NCBI GenBank assembly: GCA_934120645.1
Contig: CAKOUO010000005.1
Span: forward strand, 1-64,000
From: an uncultured Clostridia bacterium
GTDB taxonomy: Bacteria; Bacillota; Clostridia; TANB77; CAG-508
Reading direction: 5' to 3'
DNA length: 64,000 bases
The notes under the pieces were generated by a model that was not told the DNA's origin, did no database searches, and was given only the letters and a program-made list of their open reading frames with translations. The translations under genes and the position numbers were made by a program. Below are positions 17,752 through 26,098 of this stretch, piece after piece; position 1 is the first letter of the stretch, and the number at the start of each line of letters is the position of its first letter.

Positions 17752-18629
17752 CCTATAATTCCAGCATCATTGCCTAGTGCTGCAGGTAGTATTATTAATT
17801 CTTTTCTTGTATTGAATAGATATTGTTTGTTTTGTATATTTTTCTTTAGCTTGTCTAATAGTACGTCTGAGAAATATACAAAGCTTCCGCCTATTCCTAT
17901 TGCTTCTGGTTCAAATATATTAATTAAATTGGTTATTCCTATGCTTAAGTATTCTATATATTCTTCTATTATTTTTTTTATTTTTGGGTTTTCTGGATTT
18001 TTTCTTATAATGTCAAATAGTTCTTGTCCTCTTGTTTTTTCGTCTAAGTTTAATGCTTTTCTTAGATTGTTTTTAAATGCTTTCATTGATGAGTATTTTT
18101 CCCAACATCCTTTTTTTCCGCAATTACATTTGATTCCGTCTTTTTGTATTATCATGTGTCCAAATTCACATCCTGGTAGTTTTCCTGTGTCTAATAATTC
18201 ATTGTTTATTATTACTGCTCCGCCTATTCCTGTTCCTAATGTTAAAAATATGCTTCTTTTATAATCTTTTAGTGCTCCATATTTGTTTTCTGCTAATGCT
18301 GCACATTTTGCGTCGTTTCTTATTTTTATTGGTAATTTTATTTCTTTTTTTAGGTTTTCAATTAAATTATAGTTTTCTACTCCTAAATTTACTGATTTTA
18401 TTATTGTTTGTTTTTCTATTGTTCCTGGTACGGCTATTCCCATTTCACTTATATTGTATTTTTCTAATATTTTTTTTACATTTTCAATTATATAGCTTTC
18501 TATGGAGTTTTGTATATTTTTCTTCTCTTTTTCCATTAGTCTTTTTTCTATTTTTTCAATTATTATCCCTTTATTATCAATAACTCCAATTGCTATATGG
18601 CTTCCACCTAAATCTATTCCTATTTTCAT
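17739..18629 (-). CDS. ROK-family sugar kinase (glucokinase-like)
   Basis: 296 residues. Phosphate-1 motif GIDLGGSHIAIGV, catalytic Asp in IRNDAKCAALAE, ATP-binding LTLGTGIGGAVI, and the ROK zinc signature CNCGKKGCWEKYSS with upstream GCEFGHM. It probably phosphorylates glucose or an N-acetylhexosamine; specificity cannot be assigned. The last residues are encoded by the repeat element. It is linked with pilC upstream (~20 bases) and the transketolase subunit downstream. Confidence 0.9.
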   Translation of the reverse strand: MKIGIDLGGSHIAIGVIDNKGIIIEKIEKRLMEKEKKNIQNSIESYIIENVKKILEKYNISEMGIAVPGTIEKQTIIKSVNLGVENYNLIENLKKEIKLPIKIRNDAKCAALAENKYGALKDYKRSIFLTLGTGIGGAVIINNELLDTGKLPGCEFGHMIIQKDGIKCNCGKKGCWEKYSSMKAFKNNLRKALNLDEKTRGQELFDIIRKNPENPKIKKIIEEYIEYLSIGITNLINIFEPEAIGIGGSFVYFSDVLLDKLKKNIQNKQYLFNTRKELIILPAALGNDAGIIGSCQ

Positions 18630-18649
18630 ATTTTGCTCCTATTTTGTTT

Positions 18650-19990
18650 TTATACTCCTGCTGCTGAGAACATCCATCCTCCCATATATGTTTGGATACA
18701 TGGTACAAGTACTACTAGTACAAAGAATATAAGAACTACTCCTACTATTAAATATACAACTTCAGGTAAAACTTTCATTATTTTTGCCATTATATTGTCT
18801 ATGTCTATTTCCATATATTCTACTAGTTTTTCCATCATTTCTGATAAGTCTGTTTGCATTCCTATTTTTAACATTTCTGTAATCATTGATGATGCTAAAC
18901 CAGATTTTTCAAATGGGTCTATCCATGAATCTCCTATAAGTATGTTGTTTAATGATGTTTCTATAATTGATAACATTACATAGTTTTGCACAACATTTTT
19001 ACTTACTTCTAATGCATCTTGTATTCTCATTCCATTTTGTAGGTTTAGTAACATTGCTTTCATTAGTCTTGAAAAGTCTAATGAAAATATTAATTGTCCA
19101 AATATTGGCATCTTATATTTAAAATAGTCAAAATTATATTTTCCTTTAGGTGTGTTAATATAGAATATTATAGCTGCTACTATTGCAAGTATAATTACAA
19201 CTGGTATATACCAATATTCTATTAAATTATTGACTACTCCTTGGAACCATATTGTTATTGCTGGCAATTTGTCTGTAGATCCTAATTCATCATATACATT
19301 TTGAATTGCTGGTATTGCAACTACTGTTCCTACTATAAGCATAACAAGTAATAATACAAATTGTATAATATTTGGTATTAATATTCCTCTTATCTTTTTT
19401 TCTAAAACTTCTGTTGATTCTAGATATTTTACTGCTTGTTCTAGTGAATTTGTAAGTGATCCTGATAATTCTCCAACTTTTATCATATTTATATATATAA
19501 ATGGGAATGTATCTGAATAATATTCCATTGTTGTATACATATTTTCACCTGCTTCAACACCAGCTAAAATATCTTCTAATATTCCTCTAAATGTTATATT
19601 TTCAGTACTTTCCATAATTGTTTTTAATGCATGTATATTGTTAAAATTTGCTTTTTTTAGTAAATAAAAGTTTTGTGTAAATATTACCAAGTCTCTTTTT
19701 GTTATTTTTTCTGATTTTGTTAAATACATACTTATTTTTTCTTTAGTTGTTGATGTTTTTTTAGTATTTACTTGAGTAGTATTTACATTTTTCATTATTT
19801 CTTCGATGTCTTTTATATTTTTCTTTTTTGTTTTTTTTCTTTTTGCAGAATATGCTATTTGGTCAATTGATATAGGCATTAAATCATTTTCTTTTAATGC
19901 TCTTAGCAAATTTTGTTTACTTCCTGCTTCTACTCTGTTTCTTACAATTACACCTGTACTTGTCATTGCTTTATACATGTATGTAGGCAT
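18650..19990 (-). CDS. pilC: Type IV pilus inner-membrane platform protein PilC
   Basis: 446 residues. A short N-terminal MPTYMYKAMTSTGVIV segment is followed by two GspF domains, each ending in membrane helices (~205-230, ~255-280, ~415-440). Typical motifs are TQNFYLLKKA, EAGENMYTTM and KVGELSGSL. It anchors the assembly and retraction ATPases. It follows pilT by 16 bases. Confidence 0.93.
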   Translation of the reverse strand: MPTYMYKAMTSTGVIVRNRVEAGSKQNLLRALKENDLMPISIDQIAYSAKRKKTKKKNIKDIEEIMKNVNTTQVNTKKTSTTKEKISMYLTKSEKITKRDLVIFTQNFYLLKKANFNNIHALKTIMESTENITFRGILEDILAGVEAGENMYTTMEYYSDTFPFIYINMIKVGELSGSLTNSLEQAVKYLESTEVLEKKIRGILIPNIIQFVLLLVMLIVGTVVAIPAIQNVYDELGSTDKLPAITIWFQGVVNNLIEYWYIPVVIILAIVAAIIFYINTPKGKYNFDYFKYKMPIFGQLIFSLDFSRLMKAMLLNLQNGMRIQDALEVSKNVVQNYVMLSIIETSLNNILIGDSWIDPFEKSGLASSMITEMLKIGMQTDLSEMMEKLVEYMEIDIDNIMAKIMKVLPEVVYLIVGVVLIFFVLVVLVPCIQTYMGGWMFSAAGV

Positions 19991-20006
19991 TTTACGTACC
20001 TCCTAT

Positions 20007-21113
20007 TTATTGTCTGTTACTATCTTTTCTTATTTTCATTTGCATGATAGTTCTGTTTAATATTTCTAGATTTTTTTCTTCTATTTGTGCTTTTGCTTGT
20101 TCTAATGTTATTTTATCATCTACAAATAAACTTGCTATTGAATTTATTAATCCAATGCTTCCTTTATCAGAACTGCTTTGAATTGCATCTTCTATTTCAG
20201 ATACACTTATTTTATCTTTTCTTATAATACCGGCAACTACATTATCAACTACCATTACTTCTGGTACTAATACTAGTTTTCCATCTTTTCCTTTTAATAA
20301 CCTTTGTGATACAACTAGTTTTAATAATGATGATAATAAATATTTTATACTTGCTTGGTCTCTTACTTCATAGAAATTTATCATTCTATCTATTGTTTCT
20401 GCACATGATTTTGTATGTAATGTACCTACTACCAAGTGCCCTGATTCTGCCATTTCTATTGCTGCTTCCATTGTTACTTTATCTCTTATCTCTCCAATTA
20501 CCAATATATCACAGTCTTCTCTTAATGAGTTCTTTACACCATCACTAAATGTTAGTGCATCTCCACCTCTACCTATTTCTTTTTGAACTATTAGAGATTT
20601 TTTTGAATGGTGTTTATATTCAACGGGATTTTCTAGTGTTAGTATTTTCTTATTTTGTGTTTCATTTATTTCATTTATTATAGCATTTAATGTTGTACTT
20701 TTACCTGAGTTTGTTTTTCCTGTTACAAGTATTAATCCTTGTGGTTGATATGTCATTCTTCTTATAATATCAGGTAGTCCCAATGATTCATATGGTGGTA
20801 ATGTGTTTTTTATTAGTCTTAAAGTGCATAATGGTATATCATCTGATAATGATATATTTACTCTTAAACGTATTCCTTTATATTCATATGAAGTATCTAA
20901 TTTTCTAGTTGTATTAAAAACTTCATCTTTATCAACATTTCCTCTTACTAAGTAATCATACATTTGATTCATATCTTCTGGAGTAAGTACTTCCATTTCT
21001 TCTATTGGAACTAGTTCTCTTGAAATTCTAAGCATTGGTTTATTGTCACATATTAAATGCACATCTGATGCGTCCTTTTCTATAGCTATATCTAAAATTT
21101 TATCCATGTTCAT
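20007..21113 (-). CDS. pilT: Type IV pilus retraction ATPase PilT
   Basis: 368 residues. Walker A in LVTGKTNSGKSTTLNAII, Asp box ILTLENPVEYKH, Walker B DCDILVIGEIRD and His box GHLVVGTLHTKS. DASDVHLICDNKPMLR near the N-terminus is typical of the PilT N-domain. It drives pilus retraction and twitching. Residue Lys replaces the usual Pro/Gly in the P-loop approach (GKTNSGKST), which is functionally conservative. Confidence 0.94.
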   Translation of the reverse strand: MNMDKILDIAIEKDASDVHLICDNKPMLRISRELVPIEEMEVLTPEDMNQMYDYLVRGNVDKDEVFNTTRKLDTSYEYKGIRLRVNISLSDDIPLCTLRLIKNTLPPYESLGLPDIIRRMTYQPQGLILVTGKTNSGKSTTLNAIINEINETQNKKILTLENPVEYKHHSKKSLIVQKEIGRGGDALTFSDGVKNSLREDCDILVIGEIRDKVTMEAAIEMAESGHLVVGTLHTKSCAETIDRMINFYEVRDQASIKYLLSSLLKLVVSQRLLKGKDGKLVLVPEVMVVDNVVAGIIRKDKISVSEIEDAIQSSSDKGSIGLINSIASLFVDDKITLEQAKAQIEEKNLEILNRTIMQMKIRKDSNRQ

Positions 21114-21136
21114 GGTAATTTTCCCCTCTCTTTTGT

Positions 21137-22774
21137 TTAATATATTATTAATTGTTTGTTAAGTTCATCTAATGTTGTATATCCTGATAAAACTTTGTTT
21201 ATTCCATCTAAAATCAATGGTTTGTAGTTTTGTTCCATTGCTTTTTTTCTTATTTCTATTGTTGATGCACCTTTTACTATTAGTTCTTTTAGTTCTTCTG
21301 TTATATCTAATATTTCAAATAGTCCTATTCTTCCATAATATCCTAAATTATTGCATTGTTTACATCCAACTGCATCATATGTTTTTAACCCATCAAAATT
21401 TACTTCTTGTCCATATTTTTGTGCTATCTTTGTAATAATTTCTTTTTCTTTATCATTAAATTCTCTTTCTTTTTTACAGTTTGGACAAATTCTTCTTACT
21501 AATCTTTGTGATACTGATGTTGCTAATGAACTTGATATATCATAATCTGATATTCCCATTTTTCTCATTCTATTTATTACTTCAATTGCATCTATTGTAT
21601 GTATTGTAGATAATACATAATGTCCTGTTTGTCCAGCTTGTATTGCTATTTCTGCTGTTTCTTGGTCACGAATTTCTCCAACTAAAATTATATCTGGATC
21701 TTGTCTTAATACTGTTCTTAGTGCTCCTGAAAATGTTGATTTGTTTCCAATTTCTATTTGGTTTAATCCATCTATTCTTATTTCTACTGGGTCTTCAATT
21801 GTTGTTATATTTATTTCTGGTCTATTTAAATAATCTATTATACTATATAATGTTGTTGTTTTTCCTGCACCTGTTGGTGCTGCTATAATTGTTATACTGT
21901 TTCTTTTATTAAAACTTCTCTTTAAATCTTCTTCTGTTCCTGGATAACCTAATTCAAAAATATTTCTTATATCTGCTTCTTTTTTTAGTAGTCTTAGAAC
22001 GAATTTTTCTCCACATACATTTGGTTGTGAAGATACACGTATATTATAGTCATTATATAATAAAATTCTACCATCTTGAGCTTCTTGTTTTTCTTGGTGC
22101 ATATTTGATATAGCTTTTAATCTTCCTATTACTTGTTGTTGTTTTTCTTTTGGTATTTTTACGGCTGTTAATAATTGTCCATCTATTCTATATCTTACCC
22201 TTACTTCATCCATAAGTGGTTCTATGTGAATATCACTTGCTCTTTTTTCCATACCACCTCTTATTATGCTATCAACTAATTCTATAATTGTTCCTGATGA
22301 TGTAGTTTTAGATAAATCTTCTATATTTTCTCCCTCAAGAGTTTCTAATATTTTTTTTATATCTTTTTCATATGTTATATATGGTTCCATTACTAGACCT
22401 TTGTTTAAAAATAATAATCTTACAGAATCTACTTTGCTTTTATTAAAAGTGTCTGCAAAACAAATTTTTATTTTTCCATTTGTAACTTCAAATGGTATAC
22501 ATTTATTTTTTTTAGCAATTTCTAAAGATATATAATCTGTTGGTTTTACTTTTAAAGTATTTCCTGTTAATAAAATTCCTTTTGTACCTAAAATATCTCC
22601 TATATTTTTAATTAGATATTCTGAATCACAAACATTTAATGTATATAAAATATCTCCTAATCTCATATCTGGATGGTCTTTTTGATATTCTAATGCGTCT
22701 TCTATATCTGCTTGAGTTACAACTCCTCTTTTTACTAATTCTACACCTATTGGTTGTCTTCTTCTCATATCCAT
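21137..22774 (-). CDS. pilB: Type IV pilus assembly ATPase PilB
   Basis: 545 residues. An N-terminal GspE/MshEN domain (~1-150), then a hexameric ATPase with ASDIHIEP, Walker A APTGAGKTTTLYS, Asp box ITTIEDPVE, Walker B PDIILVGEIRDQETAEI and His box STIHTIDA. A tetracysteine zinc motif C-x2-C ... C-x2-C lies at ~430-475 (CPNCKK, CKQCNN). It powers pilus extension. Spacing to pilT is 23 bases. Confidence 0.95.
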   Translation of the reverse strand: MDMRRRQPIGVELVKRGVVTQADIEDALEYQKDHPDMRLGDILYTLNVCDSEYLIKNIGDILGTKGILLTGNTLKVKPTDYISLEIAKKNKCIPFEVTNGKIKICFADTFNKSKVDSVRLLFLNKGLVMEPYITYEKDIKKILETLEGENIEDLSKTTSSGTIIELVDSIIRGGMEKRASDIHIEPLMDEVRVRYRIDGQLLTAVKIPKEKQQQVIGRLKAISNMHQEKQEAQDGRILLYNDYNIRVSSQPNVCGEKFVLRLLKKEADIRNIFELGYPGTEEDLKRSFNKRNSITIIAAPTGAGKTTTLYSIIDYLNRPEINITTIEDPVEIRIDGLNQIEIGNKSTFSGALRTVLRQDPDIILVGEIRDQETAEIAIQAGQTGHYVLSTIHTIDAIEVINRMRKMGISDYDISSSLATSVSQRLVRRICPNCKKEREFNDKEKEIITKIAQKYGQEVNFDGLKTYDAVGCKQCNNLGYYGRIGLFEILDITEELKELIVKGASTIEIRKKAMEQNYKPLILDGINKVLSGYTTLDELNKQLIIY

Positions 22775-22873
22775 AATAAAAATCTTCCTTTCTTTGGTAT
22801 TCTTATTTTATTATACTATATTTTTCGTGTTTTTTGTCTACTTTTGAGTAATTACCACTATTTGCTATTATTT

Positions 22874-23326
22874 TTAATTTTTCATTGTATATGAAATTGC
22901 ATTATTGCCTGTTTTGTCTATTTTTCCTGTTTTTAATTGTACTTGTACTATATATTGTGAATCTTGGTATTTGTATGAGAATTCACAGTTGTCAATGTTT
23001 TCACATATTTTTACTTGATTTTTATAAATAGATTTATTTTCTTCTTTAAATGTATACTGGTTTCCATCAGAAAAAATAATGTAACTAACTTTTTTGTCTG
23101 ATTCTGATATTGTTTTTGCTTCTATTACTTCATTTTGTCCTTTATTAATTTCATCTAAAAATACACTTGTAAATTTTGTGTATTGTGTTGTGTCATTGTT
23201 TGTTGAATTTATATCTATGTTTTTATAAAAATATGTTGTTAGTGTAGAAACTGTTGTTACTACTATTACCATTCCTATAACATATATAATTAAAGAAGTT
23301 AATGTTATTCCATTTTCTTTTTTCAT
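22874..23326 (-). CDS. Minor pilin-like protein
   Basis: 150 residues. A leader MKKENG, cleaved after Gly, precedes the hydrophobic helix ITLTSLIIYVIGMVIVVTTV; Thr/Ser replace Glu at +5. The soluble C-terminal domain contains beta strands, including a Cys pair (about 114 and 119). It lies 4 bases after the previous pilin gene, so it is probably a pilus-tip or priming minor pilin. Confidence 0.8.
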   Translation of the reverse strand: MKKENGITLTSLIIYVIGMVIVVTTVSTLTTYFYKNIDINSTNNDTTQYTKFTSVFLDEINKGQNEVIEAKTISESDKKVSYIIFSDGNQYTFKEENKSIYKNQVKICENIDNCEFSYKYQDSQYIVQVQLKTGKIDKTGNNAISYTMKN

Positions 23327-23330
23327 ATAT

Positions 23331-23765
23331 TTACTCCTTTGTGATATAAGTTGAAATTTGTATATTTTTATCTTTACTTCGAGATTTATATGAAATTTCT
23401 ACTGTTAATTGCTTTAATACATTTTTTTCTTTTGTTGTGTCATTTTTTATCAATTGATAATCCTTTATTGTTACTTTTTTATGATATCCCGTAAAATTTC
23501 CTGATTCATCATTTATATCTTGTTCACTTATTATATCTTCTTGGTTTATTCCTTTATCCTCATATGTTGCTAAATATCCACTAGCTTTTATTGTTTCTAT
23601 TTCATCTACTGCATATGATGTTGCTTGTGTTTTTCTTTCTATATCTTTTGAATTTAAGTTTATATTTGTTATTATATTTCCAATTAAAGTAATAAATATT
23701 GTTAATATAATTACTGAAACTACTATATCTATTCCTGATATTCCCTTTTCTTCTTTTATGGACAT
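23331..23765 (-). CDS. Minor pilin-like protein
   Basis: 144 residues. Leader MSIKEEKG then ISGIDIVVSVIILTIFITLIG, a prepilin-type helix with an unusual Asp at +5 in place of Glu, and a YATSYAVDEIETIK-like PilV/PulI element just after the helix. It is compactly arranged between prepilin peptidase and the next minor pilin. Role inferred from signal and position. Confidence 0.78.
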   Translation of the reverse strand: MSIKEEKGISGIDIVVSVIILTIFITLIGNIITNINLNSKDIERKTQATSYAVDEIETIKASGYLATYEDKGINQEDIISEQDINDESGNFTGYHKKVTIKDYQLIKNDTTKEKNVLKQLTVEISYKSRSKDKNIQISTYITKE

Positions 23766-23779
23766 TTTTCTTCCTTTCT

Positions 23780-24580
23780 TTAAACCATTTTACAATAAGT
23801 TAAAATAAAAGTAACATATATTAGATTTGATATTGATAAATATAATCCTATTGGAATTTGTTTATTGTATTCAATTTTTTTGTTTTCATTGTTTTTTAAT
23901 TTATTTATTATCAAATAAATTGCTATTCCTAATAATGTTGTAATAATTGCACTTATTGTTGCAAATTCTCCAGTAAATACTGCCATTATTATAATACTTA
24001 GTAAAATTGAATATGTATAACTATTCTTTGAGTGTTTTTTTAATGTTATGGTATCTGCTATTAATAAAATTATAAAAAATGCTAAATATATGGCATATCT
24101 ATATATACTATTTTGGTCTATCATATATAGATATACTATATATATAATAGATATTATTATTCCAAACATTAATACAGGTTTATTTATTTTTCTATATTCT
24201 TTATCTATTCCTGACATTAATATTATAAATGTAAAATATAATACAAAAAATGCATAATCTATTATTTTTTGTATTGTTAAATCATAAACATTTAATCCAA
24301 GTAAAATTGCCATTACTATAAATGCTAATCCAGATACTGTTTCTAAAATTAAATATCTTGGTCTTATTTTTTGTTTACAATATCTACATTTTCCGCCTAG
24401 GAATATATAACTAAATACTGGTATTAAGTCTATAAAATTTAACTTGTGTTTACAGTTTGGGCAATAAGAATGTGTGTGTGTTATATCTTCTCCCTTTGGT
24501 ATTCTATATACTGCCAATGTATAAAAACTTCCAAATGTTATTCCTATTGCAAAAATTATTATGTAAAAAAATATATTCAT
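23780..24580 (-). CDS. pilD: Prepilin peptidase PilD
   Basis: 266 residues from ATG 24580, which follows AAGGAGA; an upstream in-frame ATG lacks a ribosome site. The N-terminal part has the two zinc-binding CxxC motifs (YCPNCKHKL, CRYCKQKI) and a YRIPKGEDI segment. The catalytic aspartates are in LMSGIDKEYRKI and LLIADTITLKK. About seven membrane helices follow. It cleaves and probably N-methylates the pilins encoded nearby, including those with GITL signals elsewhere in the window. Confidence 0.94.
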   Translation of the reverse strand: MNIFFYIIIFAIGITFGSFYTLAVYRIPKGEDITHTHSYCPNCKHKLNFIDLIPVFSYIFLGGKCRYCKQKIRPRYLILETVSGLAFIVMAILLGLNVYDLTIQKIIDYAFFVLYFTFIILMSGIDKEYRKINKPVLMFGIIISIIYIVYLYMIDQNSIYRYAIYLAFFIILLIADTITLKKHSKNSYTYSILLSIIIMAVFTGEFATISAIITTLLGIAIYLIINKLKNNENKKIEYNKQIPIGLYLSISNLIYVTFILTYCKMV

Positions 24581-24664
24581 TAATAATATCTCCTTATATT
24601 TTTTAAAATAGACATATACATTATTCTTATGCATATGTCTATTTTTTTATATTTGCAATTGTCA

Positions 24665-24889
24665 TTATAATGTGTTATTGCTTGGTAAGTATTCATCAAT
24701 TGCATTTACATAGTTTTCTAATGCGTTATTTTCAACTCTTTGTGCATTTTCTGATGCATTTTTAGCTTCTTTAGCTTTACCAAATAAGTTTGTGTTTGAT
24801 AATGTAGCTATTGATATACCAGCTAATATTAATAATATTATGATTGTTATAACTAATGCTACTAAAGTAATACCTTTTTGTTCTTTCAT
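24665..24889 (-). CDS. Small pilin, candidate major pilin subunit
   Basis: 74 residues from ATG 24889, with GGAGG nine bases upstream. Leader MKEQKG then ITLVALVITIIILLILAG, followed by an amphipathic helix NTNLFGKAKEAKNASENAQR. It is little more than the N-terminal pilin helix, shorter than classical major pilins (~130-160), so it is either a minimal pilin or a component needing partners. Ala replaces Glu at +5. Confidence 0.8.
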   Translation of the reverse strand: MKEQKGITLVALVITIIILLILAGISIATLSNTNLFGKAKEAKNASENAQRVENNALENYVNAIDEYLPSNNTL

Positions 24890-24969
24890 TAGATTGTGCC
24901 TCCTTTTCTTTTGAATTTTATACATAATATATTTATTTTATAATAAATATAATGTTAATAACTAATTAA

Positions 24970-25395
24970 TTATTTTGTTCCTTTATCTGGAATATACCCA
25001 CTTGTATTTTGTGTATTTGTGTTTGTTACTGTTTTTGTTTCTGATTGTTGTTGTGTTGTCTCTCCTGTTGTTGTATTATTTCCTTCTACTGTATTATTAT
25101 TCTGTGTTTGTAATGATGCAAATGGATTTTTCTTTCCAGCTACATAATCTTGTGTTTTTTTGTAATTGTTTAAGTCTGTTGAATCTACTTCATATGTTAC
25201 AACTACTTGTGTATTATCTACATTTGAATCTGTTTGTAATTCACTTTTTACATTTTCTGGAGTGGTATATGCTACTTGTTCTGGTATTATTTTGTTTACT
25301 GGAACATATTCATACAATAGTACTCCTAATATTAGTATTATTGCTAATGTTAATAATAATATTATTATTATTTCTTTAAAGATATTTTTTTTCAT
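24970..25395 (-). CDS. PilP-like membrane-anchored pilus protein
   Basis: 141 residues: one N-terminal membrane helix (~8-28), an extracellular stretch, the motif YVAGKKNPFASL and a low-complexity Thr/Gln/Asn tail. The KNPF motif and position after PilO resemble the DPF element of PilP/GspC, but the C-terminal HR domain is absent. Assignment rests mainly on gene order. Confidence 0.55.
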   Translation of the reverse strand: MKKNIFKEIIIILLLTLAIILILGVLLYEYVPVNKIIPEQVAYTTPENVKSELQTDSNVDNTQVVVTYEVDSTDLNNYKKTQDYVAGKKNPFASLQTQNNNTVEGNNTTTGETTQQQSETKTVTNTNTQNTSGYIPDKGTK

Positions 25396-25414
25396 ATTAC
25401 CCTCTCCTTTCTTT

Positions 25415-26098
25415 TTATTGTGTTACAGTATTCGTTGTTGTAGTGTTTGTTGTATTTGTTGTAGTTGTAGTTGTTGCATCTGGTGTTGTTGTTACTGTAT
25501 TATTAGATATTCCTGTTATTTTTATATCCTTGCAAGTAAATGTTGCTTGCAAAGTATTTGTTCCTTCTGATGACGCCAACATTCTAAATTCTTCTATTTT
25601 AAATCCTAATTTGGAATCATCTTCTATATCTTGTATAAATTCTGTTATGTTTACATATCCACCTGTTGCTGTAAAGTTTAAATTATATACATCTTCTGCT
25701 CCTGATGAACTTCTTGCAACATCCATTTTCATAACTACTCCTTCAGATTTAGCATGAATTCCTATTTGAACCCATAAGTAATCTATTCTATATCCTCCAG
25801 AGATTTGGTTTGCTACATCTATTTGATTGTCTGTACTAACACTTACCATATCTTGATATGATTGTTTTTCTGTTTCTAATTTTTTTATTGCATCATTTAA
25901 ATCATTTATCTTTTTTTGGTAATCTGTACTTGCTAATTTTGTTGCTTGTCCTATTGTTGTATTAAGCTCATCATTTTTTTGTTTGATTTCTTTTACTCCT
26001 AATATATTTATTCCTCCTATTCGAAGTCCATTTATAATTGTTATTCCTGTCAATATTAATATTAGTATTATTACTACTATTATCAATAATTTTTTCAT
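25415..26098 (-). CDS. pilO: PilO-like pilus alignment protein
   Basis: 227 residues: an N-terminal membrane helix (~4-24), a coiled coil (~40-85) and a ferredoxin-like alpha/beta domain ending in a Thr/Asn-rich tail. The start ATG overlaps the stop of the PilM-PilN gene (ATGA), so they are translationally coupled. PilO pairs with PilN to form the periplasmic/external alignment complex. Confidence 0.75.
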   Translation of the reverse strand: MKKLLIIVVIILILILTGITIINGLRIGGINILGVKEIKQKNDELNTTIGQATKLASTDYQKKINDLNDAIKKLETEKQSYQDMVSVSTDNQIDVANQISGGYRIDYLWVQIGIHAKSEGVVMKMDVARSSSGAEDVYNLNFTATGGYVNITEFIQDIEDDSKLGFKIEEFRMLASSEGTNTLQATFTCKDIKITGISNNTVTTTPDATTTTTTNTTNTTTTNTVTQ

